From the NCBI GenBank assembly GCA_965277625.1, contig OZ255827.1, positions 1,488,001 to 1,552,000 on the forward strand: a stretch of DNA of 64,000 bases, written 5' to 3'. The number at the start of each line of letters is the position of its first letter. Positions within the stretch are counted from its first letter, which is position 1. The position numbers and the translations under genes were made by a program. Shown one piece after another: positions 27,768-37,286 of the stretch. Below the pieces are notes generated by a model that ran no database searches, was not told where the DNA came from, and worked only from the letters and a program-made list of their open reading frames with translations. Source of the DNA: G965195345 sp965277625 (GTDB lineage Bacteria; Pseudomonadota; Gammaproteobacteria; CAKMZV01).

Positions 27768-29729
27768 TTATTTCCACCCACTATCGGGGTGAGGCCATTC
27801 TTTGGGCGTTGGCTCATCTTGTTCAGGTTCGGCCGCTTCTGGCTCAAGTGTTTCTTCAGGGTCTTCAGTCTCTGTATCACTTGGCTCCTCTTGAACGGGT
27901 TCGGAAGCATTCCAACCTGAGGGTGGGGTAATGTCTTCACCTTCCATAATTTGGCGCACTTGCTCAGCTTCAATGGTCTCATATTCCAACAACGCCTGCC
28001 CCATCGTATGAAGCTTGTCTTCATTTGCTTTTAGGATTCGGGTCGCTTCTGCATAACACTGGTCAATGATTCTACGTATTTCAAGATCAATGGTTCGTAA
28101 AGTTTCATCGGACACCTGAGGCGCACCTCCTCTGCCCATGGTTTTACCCAAAAACGGATCCTCATCTTCACTGTCTAAGAGCAAAGGACCCAAATCGGAC
28201 AGCCCCCATTTGGTGACCATATTACGAGCGATTTGCGTGGCTCGTTGGATGTCATTAGAAGCCCCTGTGGTGACCGACTCTTCGCCAAAAATCATAACTT
28301 CTGCAATGCGTCCCCCAAATATAGAGGTCAATTGGCCGTTTAAGCGTTTTTTACTATAACTGTAACGATCTTGTTCAGGCAAGTACATGGTCACACCTAA
28401 GGCGCGCCCTCTGGGAATGATGCTAACTTTGTACACAGGATCGTGCTCAGGCATGAGATATCCAATGATGGCATGTCCAGCTTCGTGATACGCCGTTAAT
28501 TTTCGCTCATCTTCACTCATCACCATGCTCTTACGCTCAACGCCCATGATGAGCTTATCTTTGGCTAAGTCAAATTCATGCATGGCCACTTGTTTCTTAT
28601 TGGTGCGCGCTGCAATCAACGCGGCTTCGTTGACCAAGTTGGCAAGATCTGCACCTGAAAAACCGGGGGTACCACGGGCGATAACCGATGCTTTAACCCC
28701 TTTGGTCATGGGTGTTTTACGCATATGTACTTGTAGAATTTGTTCGCGTCCTTTCAAATCGGGCAGTGGTACAGTCACTTGACGGTCGAAACGACCGGGT
28801 CTAAGTAAGGCAGGATCTAAGACATCAGGGCGGTTAGTGGCGGCAATGACAATGATGCCTTCATGCCCTTCAAAACCATCCATTTCAACCAACATTTGGT
28901 TCAAAGTTTGTTCGCGTTCATCGTTGCCTCCGCCCATACCAGCGCCACGATGACGACCCACGGCATCGATCTCATCAATGAAGATGATACAAGGTGCATG
29001 AGCCTTAGCTTGGGCGAACATATCTCGCACTCGAGAAGCGCCCACACCCACAAACATTTCAACAAAATCTGAGCCAGAGATGGTAAAAAATGGGACCTCA
29101 GCTTCCCCAGCAATTGATTTGGCCAACAATGTTTTACCCGTGCCTGGTGAACCGACCATCAACACACCTCGGGGAATCTTGCCACCCAGTTTGCGATATT
29201 TATCTGGTGTACGCAAGAAATCAACCAATTCCCCAACTTCTTGTTTTGCTTCATCCACACCAGCCACGTCTTTAAAGGTGACTTTGACTTCATCAGGTGC
29301 TAACATCCGCGCTTTACTTTTTCCAAACGATAAGGGATTCCCCTTGCCACCCCCGCCCATCATGGAACGCATAAAGAACAACCAAACCCCAATCAATAAC
29401 AGCATAGGGAACCAGGAAATAAGAATTTGTAACCAGACGCTTTGTTCTTGGGGTGCTGTCGATGTAATGCGGACGCGATTGTTTAACAAATCGCCGATCA
29501 ATCCTGAATCGCCGGGGTTAATCGTTAAAAATTTCTGGTTATTGGAAAGTTCACCGTATATTTTTACGCCATCTATGTCAACTTGAGTCACTTGACCGGC
29601 TTTAACGGATGAAATGAAGTCAGAATAATCAAGCTGATTCAGTCCTTCATTGCTGGAGTCGTTGAAATGACTGAACAGTGTCACTGCAACAAAACCGACA
29701 ATCAACCACGTTAAAATATTTCGCCACAT
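27768..29729 (-). CDS. ftsH: ATP-dependent zinc metalloprotease FtsH
   Basis: A membrane-anchored AAA+ protease that degrades misfolded membrane proteins and short-lived regulators such as LpxC and sigma32. The 653-residue protein has two membrane helices (about 5-22 and 100-120) flanking a periplasmic domain. Walker A GSPGTGKT is near residue 193, Walker B IIFIDEIDAVG follows, and the arginine-finger region has RPGRFDRQ. The zinc site HEAGH is near residue 416, with a later glutamate ligand. The C-terminal tail is acidic and proline-rich. The usual partner rlmE/ftsJ is not adjacent: upstream is a divergent transporter operon and downstream a tRNA. Confidence 0.97.
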   Translation of the reverse strand: MWRNILTWLIVGFVAVTLFSHFNDSSNEGLNQLDYSDFISSVKAGQVTQVDIDGVKIYGELSNNQKFLTINPGDSGLIGDLLNNRVRITSTAPQEQSVWLQILISWFPMLLLIGVWLFFMRSMMGGGGKGNPLSFGKSKARMLAPDEVKVTFKDVAGVDEAKQEVGELVDFLRTPDKYRKLGGKIPRGVLMVGSPGTGKTLLAKSIAGEAEVPFFTISGSDFVEMFVGVGASRVRDMFAQAKAHAPCIIFIDEIDAVGRHRGAGMGGGNDEREQTLNQMLVEMDGFEGHEGIIVIAATNRPDVLDPALLRPGRFDRQVTVPLPDLKGREQILQVHMRKTPMTKGVKASVIARGTPGFSGADLANLVNEAALIAARTNKKQVAMHEFDLAKDKLIMGVERKSMVMSEDERKLTAYHEAGHAIIGYLMPEHDPVYKVSIIPRGRALGVTMYLPEQDRYSYSKKRLNGQLTSIFGGRIAEVMIFGEESVTTGASNDIQRATQIARNMVTKWGLSDLGPLLLDSEDEDPFLGKTMGRGGAPQVSDETLRTIDLEIRRIIDQCYAEATRILKANEDKLHTMGQALLEYETIEAEQVRQIMEGEDITPPSGWNASEPVQEEPSDTETEDPEETLEPEAAEPEQDEPTPKEWPHPDSGWK

Positions 29730-29925
29730 GTTTTATATCCCTAAATGCTTTTAAAATTGGAGGTGATGGTTTTATTATTAAAATTCATTCGCAAATTATA
29801 TGTAAAATACGGCCCTTACGTCATTAAGATTTAATAAGCCTAATCGTTTATATGTCTTGAACCGTGTGTTCAGAATTTCAAACCTCAGAATAATTTCGAT
29901 TGATTTAATTAGTTTATAGGTATTC

Positions 29926-31896
29926 ATGCAGTATTTTTCAATCTTAATGGTGCTTTTTATTTTTTGTGTGACGGGTTGTCGTCCACTCAATACCCCCTAT
30001 CCGAATGATGCTATAGAAAGTAATACTTTGTATTCTTCATTCAACATTCGTCCCAAACATCTTGACCCTGCAAAAGCCTACAGCAGTGATGAATACCTCT
30101 TTATCGGGCAAATTTATGAACCACCCTTGCAATATCACTTTAAAGAACGCCCTTATAAGTTGATTCCACTGACTGCAAGCAAAGTGCCTGAAGCCACCCA
30201 ACAAATCATTGATGGGGTTGAACGAACGGTCTATGACATTCACATTCGCCCTAATATTTATTACGAACCACATCCAGCATTCACTGAAAAACGTGAGTTA
30301 ATTGCCGCTGACTACGTGTATCAGCTTAAACGAATTGCCGCACCGCACATCCAATCGCCCATCCATGCATTGATGGGCAAGCACATTGTGGGATTTACTG
30401 AATTTGCCAACAATGTGAAACAAACGAGTGATCTGGCACAAAATAATCTGGCAGGCGTGTCCTTGGTCAGTCGTTATCACTATAAAATCATCTTAAATCA
30501 GCCCTACCCTCAATTTGTCTATTGGTTGGCTCTGCCGTTTTTTTCACCCATGCCGGCCGAAGTGATTACATGGCATGAGTCGCCCGAACGTGGCAAAGAC
30601 CACCCTGGTATTGATTGGTATCCAATTGGGACCGGCGCTTATAGACTGAGCAAAAATGACCCAAACCAAGAAATGATTTTGACCAAGAATCCCAATTATC
30701 GGACCGTTTATGCACCAGATAGCCAAGAAAAATTGCCTTTTGTCGATCGCGTTGTATTCAAATTAGAAAAAGAGGCCATCCCTTACTGGCAAAAATTCTT
30801 ACAGGGCTATTACGATGCTTCTGGTGTGGGCTCAGATCAATTTGACCAAGCGCTACGGGTCACCGACTCGGGAGCGTTTCAACTCAGCCAGTCCATGCAA
30901 GACCAAGGCATACAACTGGTCAGCGCCACCCATCCAAGCCTCTATTACATGGGTTTTAATATGCTTGATGAGACCTTAGGTGGATATACTCAAAAACAAC
31001 AGGCCTTAAGACAGGCCATTGCCATTGCCGTGGATTATGAGGAAATGATTTCAATCTTTGCCAATGGTCGTGGCTTGGTCGCCCAAAGCCCTATCCCACC
31101 AGGTGTATTTGGACACTTGGAAGGCGAAGCGGGTCTAAACCCCATCACCCACCATTGGCAAGATGGCCGTGCCTTACGACGCCCCATTTCAGATGCCCAA
31201 GCCCTACTCAAAAAAGCGGGCTACCCCAATGGCATAGATGCCAAAACGGGTGAAAAATTGACCCTCTATTTTGACACGGCATCGAACAGTGTTGACGGTC
31301 GAGCGCGGTTGAACTGGATACGCAAACAATTTGCCAAACTCAACATTGACTTGGTGGTGCGCTCAACCGATTACAACCGCTTTAGAGAAAAGATTAAAAC
31401 GGGCAATGCCCAAATTTTTGAATGGGGCTGGAACGCTGATTATCCCGATCCAGAAAATTTTCTATTCTTACTCAATGGGGCCAATGGCAAGGTCAAGTAC
31501 CAAGGCGAAAACGCTTCAAATTATGCCAACCCCACCTTTGACTTTTTGTTTGAGCGCATGCGTGATTTACCCAACGGCGCTGAACGCTTGGCAATTATTG
31601 AAGAGATGCTCAATATTGCCCGACAAGATGTGCCATGGTTGTGGGGCTGGAACCGGCTCAGCATCGCGCTCTATCATCCATGGGTTTCAAATATAAAACC
31701 CAATGCCATGGCACATAATACCCAGCAATATCGAAAATTAGACCCTGTTTTACGCGCCCAAAAACGTACAGAGCAGAACGAACCCATTCTGTTTCCGCTC
31801 ATTTTTGTTGTTATGATTGTTCTCCTCTTAGTATTTATTTCCATTTATAAATACCGCCAACGTCTGAATCACCGTATCAAGCGACCTCAATCATAA
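29926..31896 (+). CDS. Oligopeptide ABC transporter substrate-binding lipoprotein with a C-terminal membrane anchor
   Basis: The extracytoplasmic receptor of a peptide importer (SBP_bac_5 family). A lipoprotein signal ends at VTGC (C18). The body has the family pattern, with a region IRPKHLDPAKAYSSDEYLFIGQIYEP aligned to the usual first motif and GTGAYRL in the middle. At 656 residues it is about 100 longer than usual. Near the C-terminus (about 625-643) lies a strongly hydrophobic helix followed by basic residues, so the protein may be anchored at both ends. Its stop overlaps the next start by one base (TAATG). It is first in a four-gene operon. Confidence 0.88.
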   Translation: MQYFSILMVLFIFCVTGCRPLNTPYPNDAIESNTLYSSFNIRPKHLDPAKAYSSDEYLFIGQIYEPPLQYHFKERPYKLIPLTASKVPEATQQIIDGVERTVYDIHIRPNIYYEPHPAFTEKRELIAADYVYQLKRIAAPHIQSPIHALMGKHIVGFTEFANNVKQTSDLAQNNLAGVSLVSRYHYKIILNQPYPQFVYWLALPFFSPMPAEVITWHESPERGKDHPGIDWYPIGTGAYRLSKNDPNQEMILTKNPNYRTVYAPDSQEKLPFVDRVVFKLEKEAIPYWQKFLQGYYDASGVGSDQFDQALRVTDSGAFQLSQSMQDQGIQLVSATHPSLYYMGFNMLDETLGGYTQKQQALRQAIAIAVDYEEMISIFANGRGLVAQSPIPPGVFGHLEGEAGLNPITHHWQDGRALRRPISDAQALLKKAGYPNGIDAKTGEKLTLYFDTASNSVDGRARLNWIRKQFAKLNIDLVVRSTDYNRFREKIKTGNAQIFEWGWNADYPDPENFLFLLNGANGKVKYQGENASNYANPTFDFLFERMRDLPNGAERLAIIEEMLNIARQDVPWLWGWNRLSIALYHPWVSNIKPNAMAHNTQQYRKLDPVLRAQKRTEQNEPILFPLIFVVMIVLLLVFISIYKYRQRLNHRIKRPQS

Positions 31897-32873
31897 TGAT
31901 CAATTATTTCTTGCGCCGCATTGCCTACGCCATCCCCATTTTATTCGGAGTGAATTTAATCACTTTTTTGCTGTTTTTTGTCGTCAATACCCCCGATGAT
32001 ATGGCGCGCTTACATCTGGGAGACCGCCATTTAACCGAACAAAGCATTGCCATTTGGAAAACAGAACATGGCTATAACAAACCGGTATTATTTAATGCTG
32101 CATCACCCGGTTTGGACAAGTTCACTGATACCATCTTCTTTGACAAAAGTTTGCGCTTATTTGCGTTTGATTTCGGTCGATCGGACGCTGGCAGGCCCAT
32201 CTTGGCCGATATCAGTCAGCGCATGTGGCCCTCTCTGGCCATTGCCCTACCGACATTCATCATTGGATTATTGACCAACATCAGTGTTGCGCTATTGGTG
32301 TTGCTATTTCGAGCCTCACGTTTGGAGACATTTGTGATGGTAACAGCGGTCATTCTGATGTCCATCTCCGGTCTGTTCTATATCATTGGTGGTCAATACC
32401 TCATCAGTAAAATATGGCAATGGTTGCCCATTTCTGGTTATGTGCCTGGTGAGCATTTATGGCGATTTATCCTACTCCCGACATTGATTGGGATTGTTGC
32501 CGGTCTGGGCATTGGCATACGCTGGTATCGCTCGTTATTTTTAGAAGAGTTACACAAAGATTATGCCCGTTCGGCGCGCGCCCGAGGGATTTCAGAAATT
32601 GGCATATTGTTCAAACACATTTTGCAAAATGCCATGATTCCCATCCTCACAGGCGTGGTGGTGGTGATCCCCACCCTCTTCATGGGCAGTTTGATAATGG
32701 AGGCATTTTTTGCCATTCCAGGCTTGGGCAGTTACACGGTTGACGCCATTCAATCACAAGATTTTGCCATTGTTCGCAGTATGGTTTATTTGGGGGCTTT
32801 TTTATACATTTTGGGGCTGATTATGACTGATTTAGCCTATGCTTGGGTCGATCCTCGAGTTCGATTAAACTGA
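31896..32873 (+). CDS. Peptide ABC transporter permease, DppB/YejB type
   Basis: The first of two membrane subunits of the importer. At 325 residues with about six helices it matches DppB/OppB. The N-terminus MINYFLRRIAYAIPILFGV is typical, and the EAA loop with YARSARARGISEIGILFKH lies near residues 224-243. The C-terminus DLAYAWVDPRVRL is diagnostic. It starts within the stop of the binding-protein gene and is followed by the second permease 10 bases later. Confidence 0.93.
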   Translation: MINYFLRRIAYAIPILFGVNLITFLLFFVVNTPDDMARLHLGDRHLTEQSIAIWKTEHGYNKPVLFNAASPGLDKFTDTIFFDKSLRLFAFDFGRSDAGRPILADISQRMWPSLAIALPTFIIGLLTNISVALLVLLFRASRLETFVMVTAVILMSISGLFYIIGGQYLISKIWQWLPISGYVPGEHLWRFILLPTLIGIVAGLGIGIRWYRSLFLEELHKDYARSARARGISEIGILFKHILQNAMIPILTGVVVVIPTLFMGSLIMEAFFAIPGLGSYTVDAIQSQDFAIVRSMVYLGAFLYILGLIMTDLAYAWVDPRVRLN

Positions 32874-32883
32874 TTCCCACTCA

Positions 32884-34176
32884 ATGAATATCGCGCCACT
32901 GTTATCCGACACACTCTGGTTCATCCTATTGAGTATGCTGCTCATTGCTGTTTGGCGCATTCGTAGAAATGATTGGCTTTGCACGCGCTGGAAATCGATC
33001 ATTGACCATCCTATAGGCATTGTTTGTAGCCTAATCATTCTATGCTTTGTTTCAATCACCACCCTCGATTCCATTCGATTCAGCGCTGAGCAAACGGACA
33101 GTTATACCCTACTTGACCAGCTTTACCATAGTCCAAAAAGCCAAATTGAAAAAAGCTATTCACGCCCTTTTGCACGCCACGCACTGCACAAGCAGTCGGT
33201 GGTAGTGGATGGCAAAATCACCCGCATTTATCCCCCACTCAAACACGTGGTACAAACCGAAAACCACGCGTCGCATATTGCTCTATTGATCGCTGGTTCG
33301 TTGGGTGCTGGCTTGTTGTTGGGCTTGGCGATTTTCTTCGTTACAACGCGGTTGGGATGGCTGACCTTAGACCATAAACATTGGTTTTGGATCACCTTGA
33401 GTCTGCTATTGAGCCTACTCATTGCCTCGCTTTTATTGTCAGCCGATTATCACATTCTTGGTACCGACAAGGTGGGACATGACACCTTTTATGAAGCGAT
33501 CAAAGGCGTTAGAACGGCTGTGCTCATCGGCACACTCACTACCCTCATTATGTTGCCATTTGCCATCGTTATGGGTTTGTTGGCGGGCTATTTTCGAGGT
33601 TGGATCGATGATGTCATACAGTATATCTATACCACTTTAAATTCCGTACCTGGCATTTTGCTGATTGCCTCAATGATTTTGATTGCACAAACCTTCATTC
33701 AAAATAATCCCCAACTGTTCAATACCGAAGTGGGCCGAGTCGATTTTCGCTTCATGATGCTTTGTGCCATTTTGGGATTAACCTCTTGGACGGGACTTTG
33801 TCGTTTGCTGAGGGCAGAGACCCTTAAAATTCGTGCCTTAGATTATGTGGATGCCGCGCGCGCTTTTGGCGTGAGCAATCGCGCCATATTGGCACAGCAC
33901 ATCTTGCCCAATATTAGCCATATCATCATCATTACCATTGTTTTAGATTTCAGTGGTTTGGTCTTAGCAGAAGCCGTCCTATCTTATGTGGGTATTGGCG
34001 TTGAACCAAGCATGCCCAGTTGGGGTAATATGATCAATCACTCGCGCTTAGAGTTAGCGCGTATCCCCGTTGTCTGGTGGTCATTGGCTGCAGCTTTTGG
34101 ATTTATGCTCATTTTAGTGCTTGCTGTCAATCTGTTAGCGGATAGAATTCGTGATGCTTTTGACCCGCGACAATGA
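32884..34176 (+). CDS. Peptide ABC transporter permease, DppC/YejE type
   Basis: The second membrane subunit. At 430 residues it is longer than DppC (about 300). The extra N-terminal part has two helices and a periplasmic loop of about 70 residues, as in the YejE/OppC-like branch. The transport domain has HILGTDKVGHDTFYEAIKGVRTA near residue 190 and the EAA loop YVDAARAFGVSNRAI near residue 320. The end FDPRQ is typical. The match to YejE suggests a general oligopeptide or microcin C-like importer, but the substrate cannot be read from sequence. Confidence 0.9.
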   Translation: MNIAPLLSDTLWFILLSMLLIAVWRIRRNDWLCTRWKSIIDHPIGIVCSLIILCFVSITTLDSIRFSAEQTDSYTLLDQLYHSPKSQIEKSYSRPFARHALHKQSVVVDGKITRIYPPLKHVVQTENHASHIALLIAGSLGAGLLLGLAIFFVTTRLGWLTLDHKHWFWITLSLLLSLLIASLLLSADYHILGTDKVGHDTFYEAIKGVRTAVLIGTLTTLIMLPFAIVMGLLAGYFRGWIDDVIQYIYTTLNSVPGILLIASMILIAQTFIQNNPQLFNTEVGRVDFRFMMLCAILGLTSWTGLCRLLRAETLKIRALDYVDAARAFGVSNRAILAQHILPNISHIIIITIVLDFSGLVLAEAVLSYVGIGVEPSMPSWGNMINHSRLELARIPVVWWSLAAAFGFMLILVLAVNLLADRIRDAFDPRQ

Positions 34177-34201
34177 GTAGCAACAAGATGGATAATAAAT
34201 T

Positions 34202-35806
34202 ATGACCAACTTACTTTCCGTTAAAGGGTTAAATCTGCATTTTAATCCGCAAGAACAAATACTCAAAGAGATTGGCTTCACCTTAAAACGCGGTGAAATC
34301 TATGCTTTGGTTGGCGAATCAGGTAGTGGAAAATCGATGACGGCTCTATCGATTATGCGTTTGCTACCAGATAATGCCCAACTACAAGGCGACATACATT
34401 TTGCTGATACGCCCTTGTTCCAGTTGACTGAAAAACAGATGCTCAAAATACGCGGCGGACGTATTGGCATGATATTTCAAGAACCCCAAGCGGCATTAAA
34501 CCCCGTACACACCATTGGCAAACCCATTCTAGAAACGCTCAAACTTCATCAAGGTTTAACAGGGCAAGCCGCCCGCTCACGAGCCATTCAATTATTAGAA
34601 GAGGTTGCCATGCCCGATCCAGAAAATCGAATTGATTGGTATCCTCATCAGCTGTCAGGGGGTCAAAAACAACGCGCACTCATTGCCAGTGTTCTGGCTG
34701 GTGAACCCGAATTGCTCATTGCTGATGAACCGACCACAGCATTAGATGTCACCACTCAGACACAAATCTTAGATTTATTATTGTCCTTACGTCAAAAACA
34801 CAATCTGACCATTTTATTAATTACGCACGACATGAGCATTGTGGCAAAAATGGCCGACCGTGTGGGCGTTATGCGCTACGGTGAAATTATTGAAGAAGAA
34901 CAGACGACCACATTCTTTAGAAAACCCAAACTTGAATACAGTAAAGTCCTCATCGACGCCCTACCCTCAAGGGATAAATTTAGAAATCCTGTCGATCACG
35001 AAACCTGTTTGCATGTGGATGACTTAAAAGTCCACTTTCCCATTCAAAAGGGCTTTTTAAAACGAACCGTCGGATACGTTAAAGCGGTGGATGGCATAAG
35101 CTTTGAGTTGAAAAGAGGCGAAACACTGGCTATTGTTGGCGAATCGGGCAGTGGCAAAAGCACATTGGGTCGGGCCATATTAAATCTACAAAACGCGACC
35201 TCAGGTCGAGTGGTTTTTATGGGTCAATCTGTATTGGATAGCAATCAACAACAAATGTTGGACCTGCGCAAGAAGATGCAGATCATTTTTCAGGACCCTT
35301 TTTCTTCAATGAACCCCCGAATGCGCATTGGTCAAATCATATCCGAAGGGATGTTGGCGCTCAATGTGGTTAAAACGGCGGCTGAAGCAAATGAACGCGC
35401 CAAAACCCTACTGCAACAAGTCAACTTAGAAACCCAACATTTAGATCGATTCCCGCATGAATTTTCAGGTGGACAAAGACAACGCATTGCCATAGCGCGT
35501 GCGCTATCGGTTAAACCCAAACTGATTATTTGTGATGAGCCCACCAGCGCCTTGGATGTTTCCATTCGCTCACAAATTCTGCAATTACTGGCACAGCTGC
35601 AACACGATCAAGACATTGCATATTTGTTCATCACCCATGATTTGGGATTAATTGCTCAGATTGCCCACCGTGTGATTGTGATGAAAGAAGGGCAAGTCGT
35701 TGAAAGCAAAGACACCAAGACCCTGATGACAGATCCACAAGACTCGTATAGCAAAACCCTGATTAAAACAACCTTGACGATTGATTCAATTCTTGATAAT
35801 AAGTAA
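34202..35806 (+). CDS. Peptide ABC transporter ATPase with two fused nucleotide-binding domains (DppD-DppF / YejF type)
   Basis: Energises the peptide importer. The 534-residue protein has two complete ABC domains. The first has Walker A GESGSGKS near residue 38, signature LSGGQKQR and Walker B LLIADEPTTALD. The second has GESGSGKST near residue 316, signature FSGGQRQR and LIICDEPTSALD. Each ends with the oligopeptide-specific extension. The fusion replaces separate DppD and DppF subunits, as in YejF and GsiA. It ends 11 bases from the convergent sdaA stop. Confidence 0.94.
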   Translation: MTNLLSVKGLNLHFNPQEQILKEIGFTLKRGEIYALVGESGSGKSMTALSIMRLLPDNAQLQGDIHFADTPLFQLTEKQMLKIRGGRIGMIFQEPQAALNPVHTIGKPILETLKLHQGLTGQAARSRAIQLLEEVAMPDPENRIDWYPHQLSGGQKQRALIASVLAGEPELLIADEPTTALDVTTQTQILDLLLSLRQKHNLTILLITHDMSIVAKMADRVGVMRYGEIIEEEQTTTFFRKPKLEYSKVLIDALPSRDKFRNPVDHETCLHVDDLKVHFPIQKGFLKRTVGYVKAVDGISFELKRGETLAIVGESGSGKSTLGRAILNLQNATSGRVVFMGQSVLDSNQQQMLDLRKKMQIIFQDPFSSMNPRMRIGQIISEGMLALNVVKTAAEANERAKTLLQQVNLETQHLDRFPHEFSGGQRQRIAIARALSVKPKLIICDEPTSALDVSIRSQILQLLAQLQHDQDIAYLFITHDLGLIAQIAHRVIVMKEGQVVESKDTKTLMTDPQDSYSKTLIKTTLTIDSILDNK

Positions 35807-35817
35807 GGATCGTGCGA

Positions 35818-37194
35818 TTAGCACGCGATGATACTGACAGCAAGCCCACCCAAAGACGTTTCTTTGTATTTGTGGGACATTTCCAGACCTGTTTGGCGCA
35901 TGGCTTCAATGCAGTTATCCAAAGGCATAAAATGTTCGCCGTCGCCCCGCAATGACAGCGAGGTGGCGGTATAAGCCTTAACCGAACCAAAAGCATTTCT
36001 TTCAATACAAGGCACTTGCACCAGCCCTTTAACTGGGTCGCAGGTCATACCCAAATGATGCTCTAAGGCAATTTCCGCAGCGTTCTCGATTTGCTTGGGC
36101 GTGCCGCCCTTTACGGCACATAATCCAGCGGATGCCATAGCAGCGGCCGAGCCGACTTCACCTTGACAACCCACTTCTGCCCCAGATATTGAACTTTTTT
36201 GCTTGATGATGCCCCCAATTGCGGCGGCGGTCAACAAATAGTCCCTGAGTTTTGCACGGTTGCCATGATCATGATGCAGATAATAATAAAGCACAGCAGG
36301 AATCACCCCAGCGGCGCCATTGGTCGGTGCGGTCACCACCATATGACCAGCGGCATTTTCTTCGTTCACAGCCATGGCATAAACACTGAGCCAGTCGTTT
36401 AGCGTGGTGTTGTTTTTATCGTTTTGAAGTTGCTCATGCAGCTTTCTGGCACGTCGTCTGACGTTCAATCCTCCAGGCAAAATGCCTTCGGTTTTAAGAC
36501 CTGTTTCTATGCAACAACACATGGCGTCGATCAAATCATCTAAGCCCTGGTCTAAGGTCTGACTGCTCATAAATTGCAATTCATTGGCCCGCTTCATTTC
36601 AGCAAAGGTTAATCCACTTTCTTGAGCCAGTTGTATCAGTTTATTGGCTGAGTCAAATGGATAGGGCAAGCGATCCGATTCAGTCACATTGACCGGGGCA
36701 ACCGAGTCTGCAATCTCATCTATGGTCTTTATGAAGCCGCCACCAATTGAAAAATATGTCTCACTCAATAAAACCGTGTCTTCGCCCGCTATCAGCGTCA
36801 TGATCATACCATTGGGGTGCTCAGCTAAGGCTTCACCCAAGTCAAATACAATGTCTTCATTGGGACTGAATTGAATGCGACCGACTGAAGTTGAAAGACT
36901 ATTGCTTTGCCAAATATCTTCAATCAAAGCATTGACATCTTGGTGTGCCAAATCTTTGGGCAAATGACCGTGTAAGCCTAATGCAACTGCTCTGTCTGTG
37001 GCGTGTCCTTTGCCAGTAAATGCCAGCGAACCTTTTAAAACGCAACGGATTTTAACCGGCTTTGAGACCTTGTCTTGCGTCAGTAAGTCAACGCTTCTTT
37101 GCAAGAAATCCACCGCTGCCAGCATGGGTCCCATGGTGTGTGAGCTGGACGGTCCCACGCCAATTTTAAAGAGTTCTAAAACACTAACAAACAT
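35818..37194 (-). CDS. sdaA: L-serine ammonia-lyase (single-chain, iron-sulfur)
   Basis: Deaminates L-serine to pyruvate and ammonia using a 4Fe-4S cluster. At 458 residues it is the fused alpha-beta form of E. coli SdaA/SdaB. It opens with ELFKIGVGPSSSHTMGPM, the substrate-loop motif. The catalytic domain has APTNGAAGVIPAVLYYY and the cysteines in GCQGEVGSAAAMASAGLC and MTCDPVKGLVQVPCIERN that hold the cluster. The frame ends with GGLAVSIIAC. It may feed serine carbon into central metabolism. It lies on the same strand as the following aldehyde dehydrogenase gene. Confidence 0.95.
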   Translation of the reverse strand: MFVSVLELFKIGVGPSSSHTMGPMLAAVDFLQRSVDLLTQDKVSKPVKIRCVLKGSLAFTGKGHATDRAVALGLHGHLPKDLAHQDVNALIEDIWQSNSLSTSVGRIQFSPNEDIVFDLGEALAEHPNGMIMTLIAGEDTVLLSETYFSIGGGFIKTIDEIADSVAPVNVTESDRLPYPFDSANKLIQLAQESGLTFAEMKRANELQFMSSQTLDQGLDDLIDAMCCCIETGLKTEGILPGGLNVRRRARKLHEQLQNDKNNTTLNDWLSVYAMAVNEENAAGHMVVTAPTNGAAGVIPAVLYYYLHHDHGNRAKLRDYLLTAAAIGGIIKQKSSISGAEVGCQGEVGSAAAMASAGLCAVKGGTPKQIENAAEIALEHHLGMTCDPVKGLVQVPCIERNAFGSVKAYTATSLSLRGDGEHFMPLDNCIEAMRQTGLEMSHKYKETSLGGLAVSIIAC

Positions 37195-37286
37195 AGAGTT
37201 ACCTTCGTTAAAAAATAAGTTCTGTATTAAAAATCAAATTCTGCCTACAATGTAGAAGTCTTACCATTAGTTGAATGAACGATGAG

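Noticed and set aside
27722..27774. TAACGCG / CGCGTTA inverted repeat downstream of ftsH as a terminator
   Set aside because: The loop is too long and there is no U-tract.
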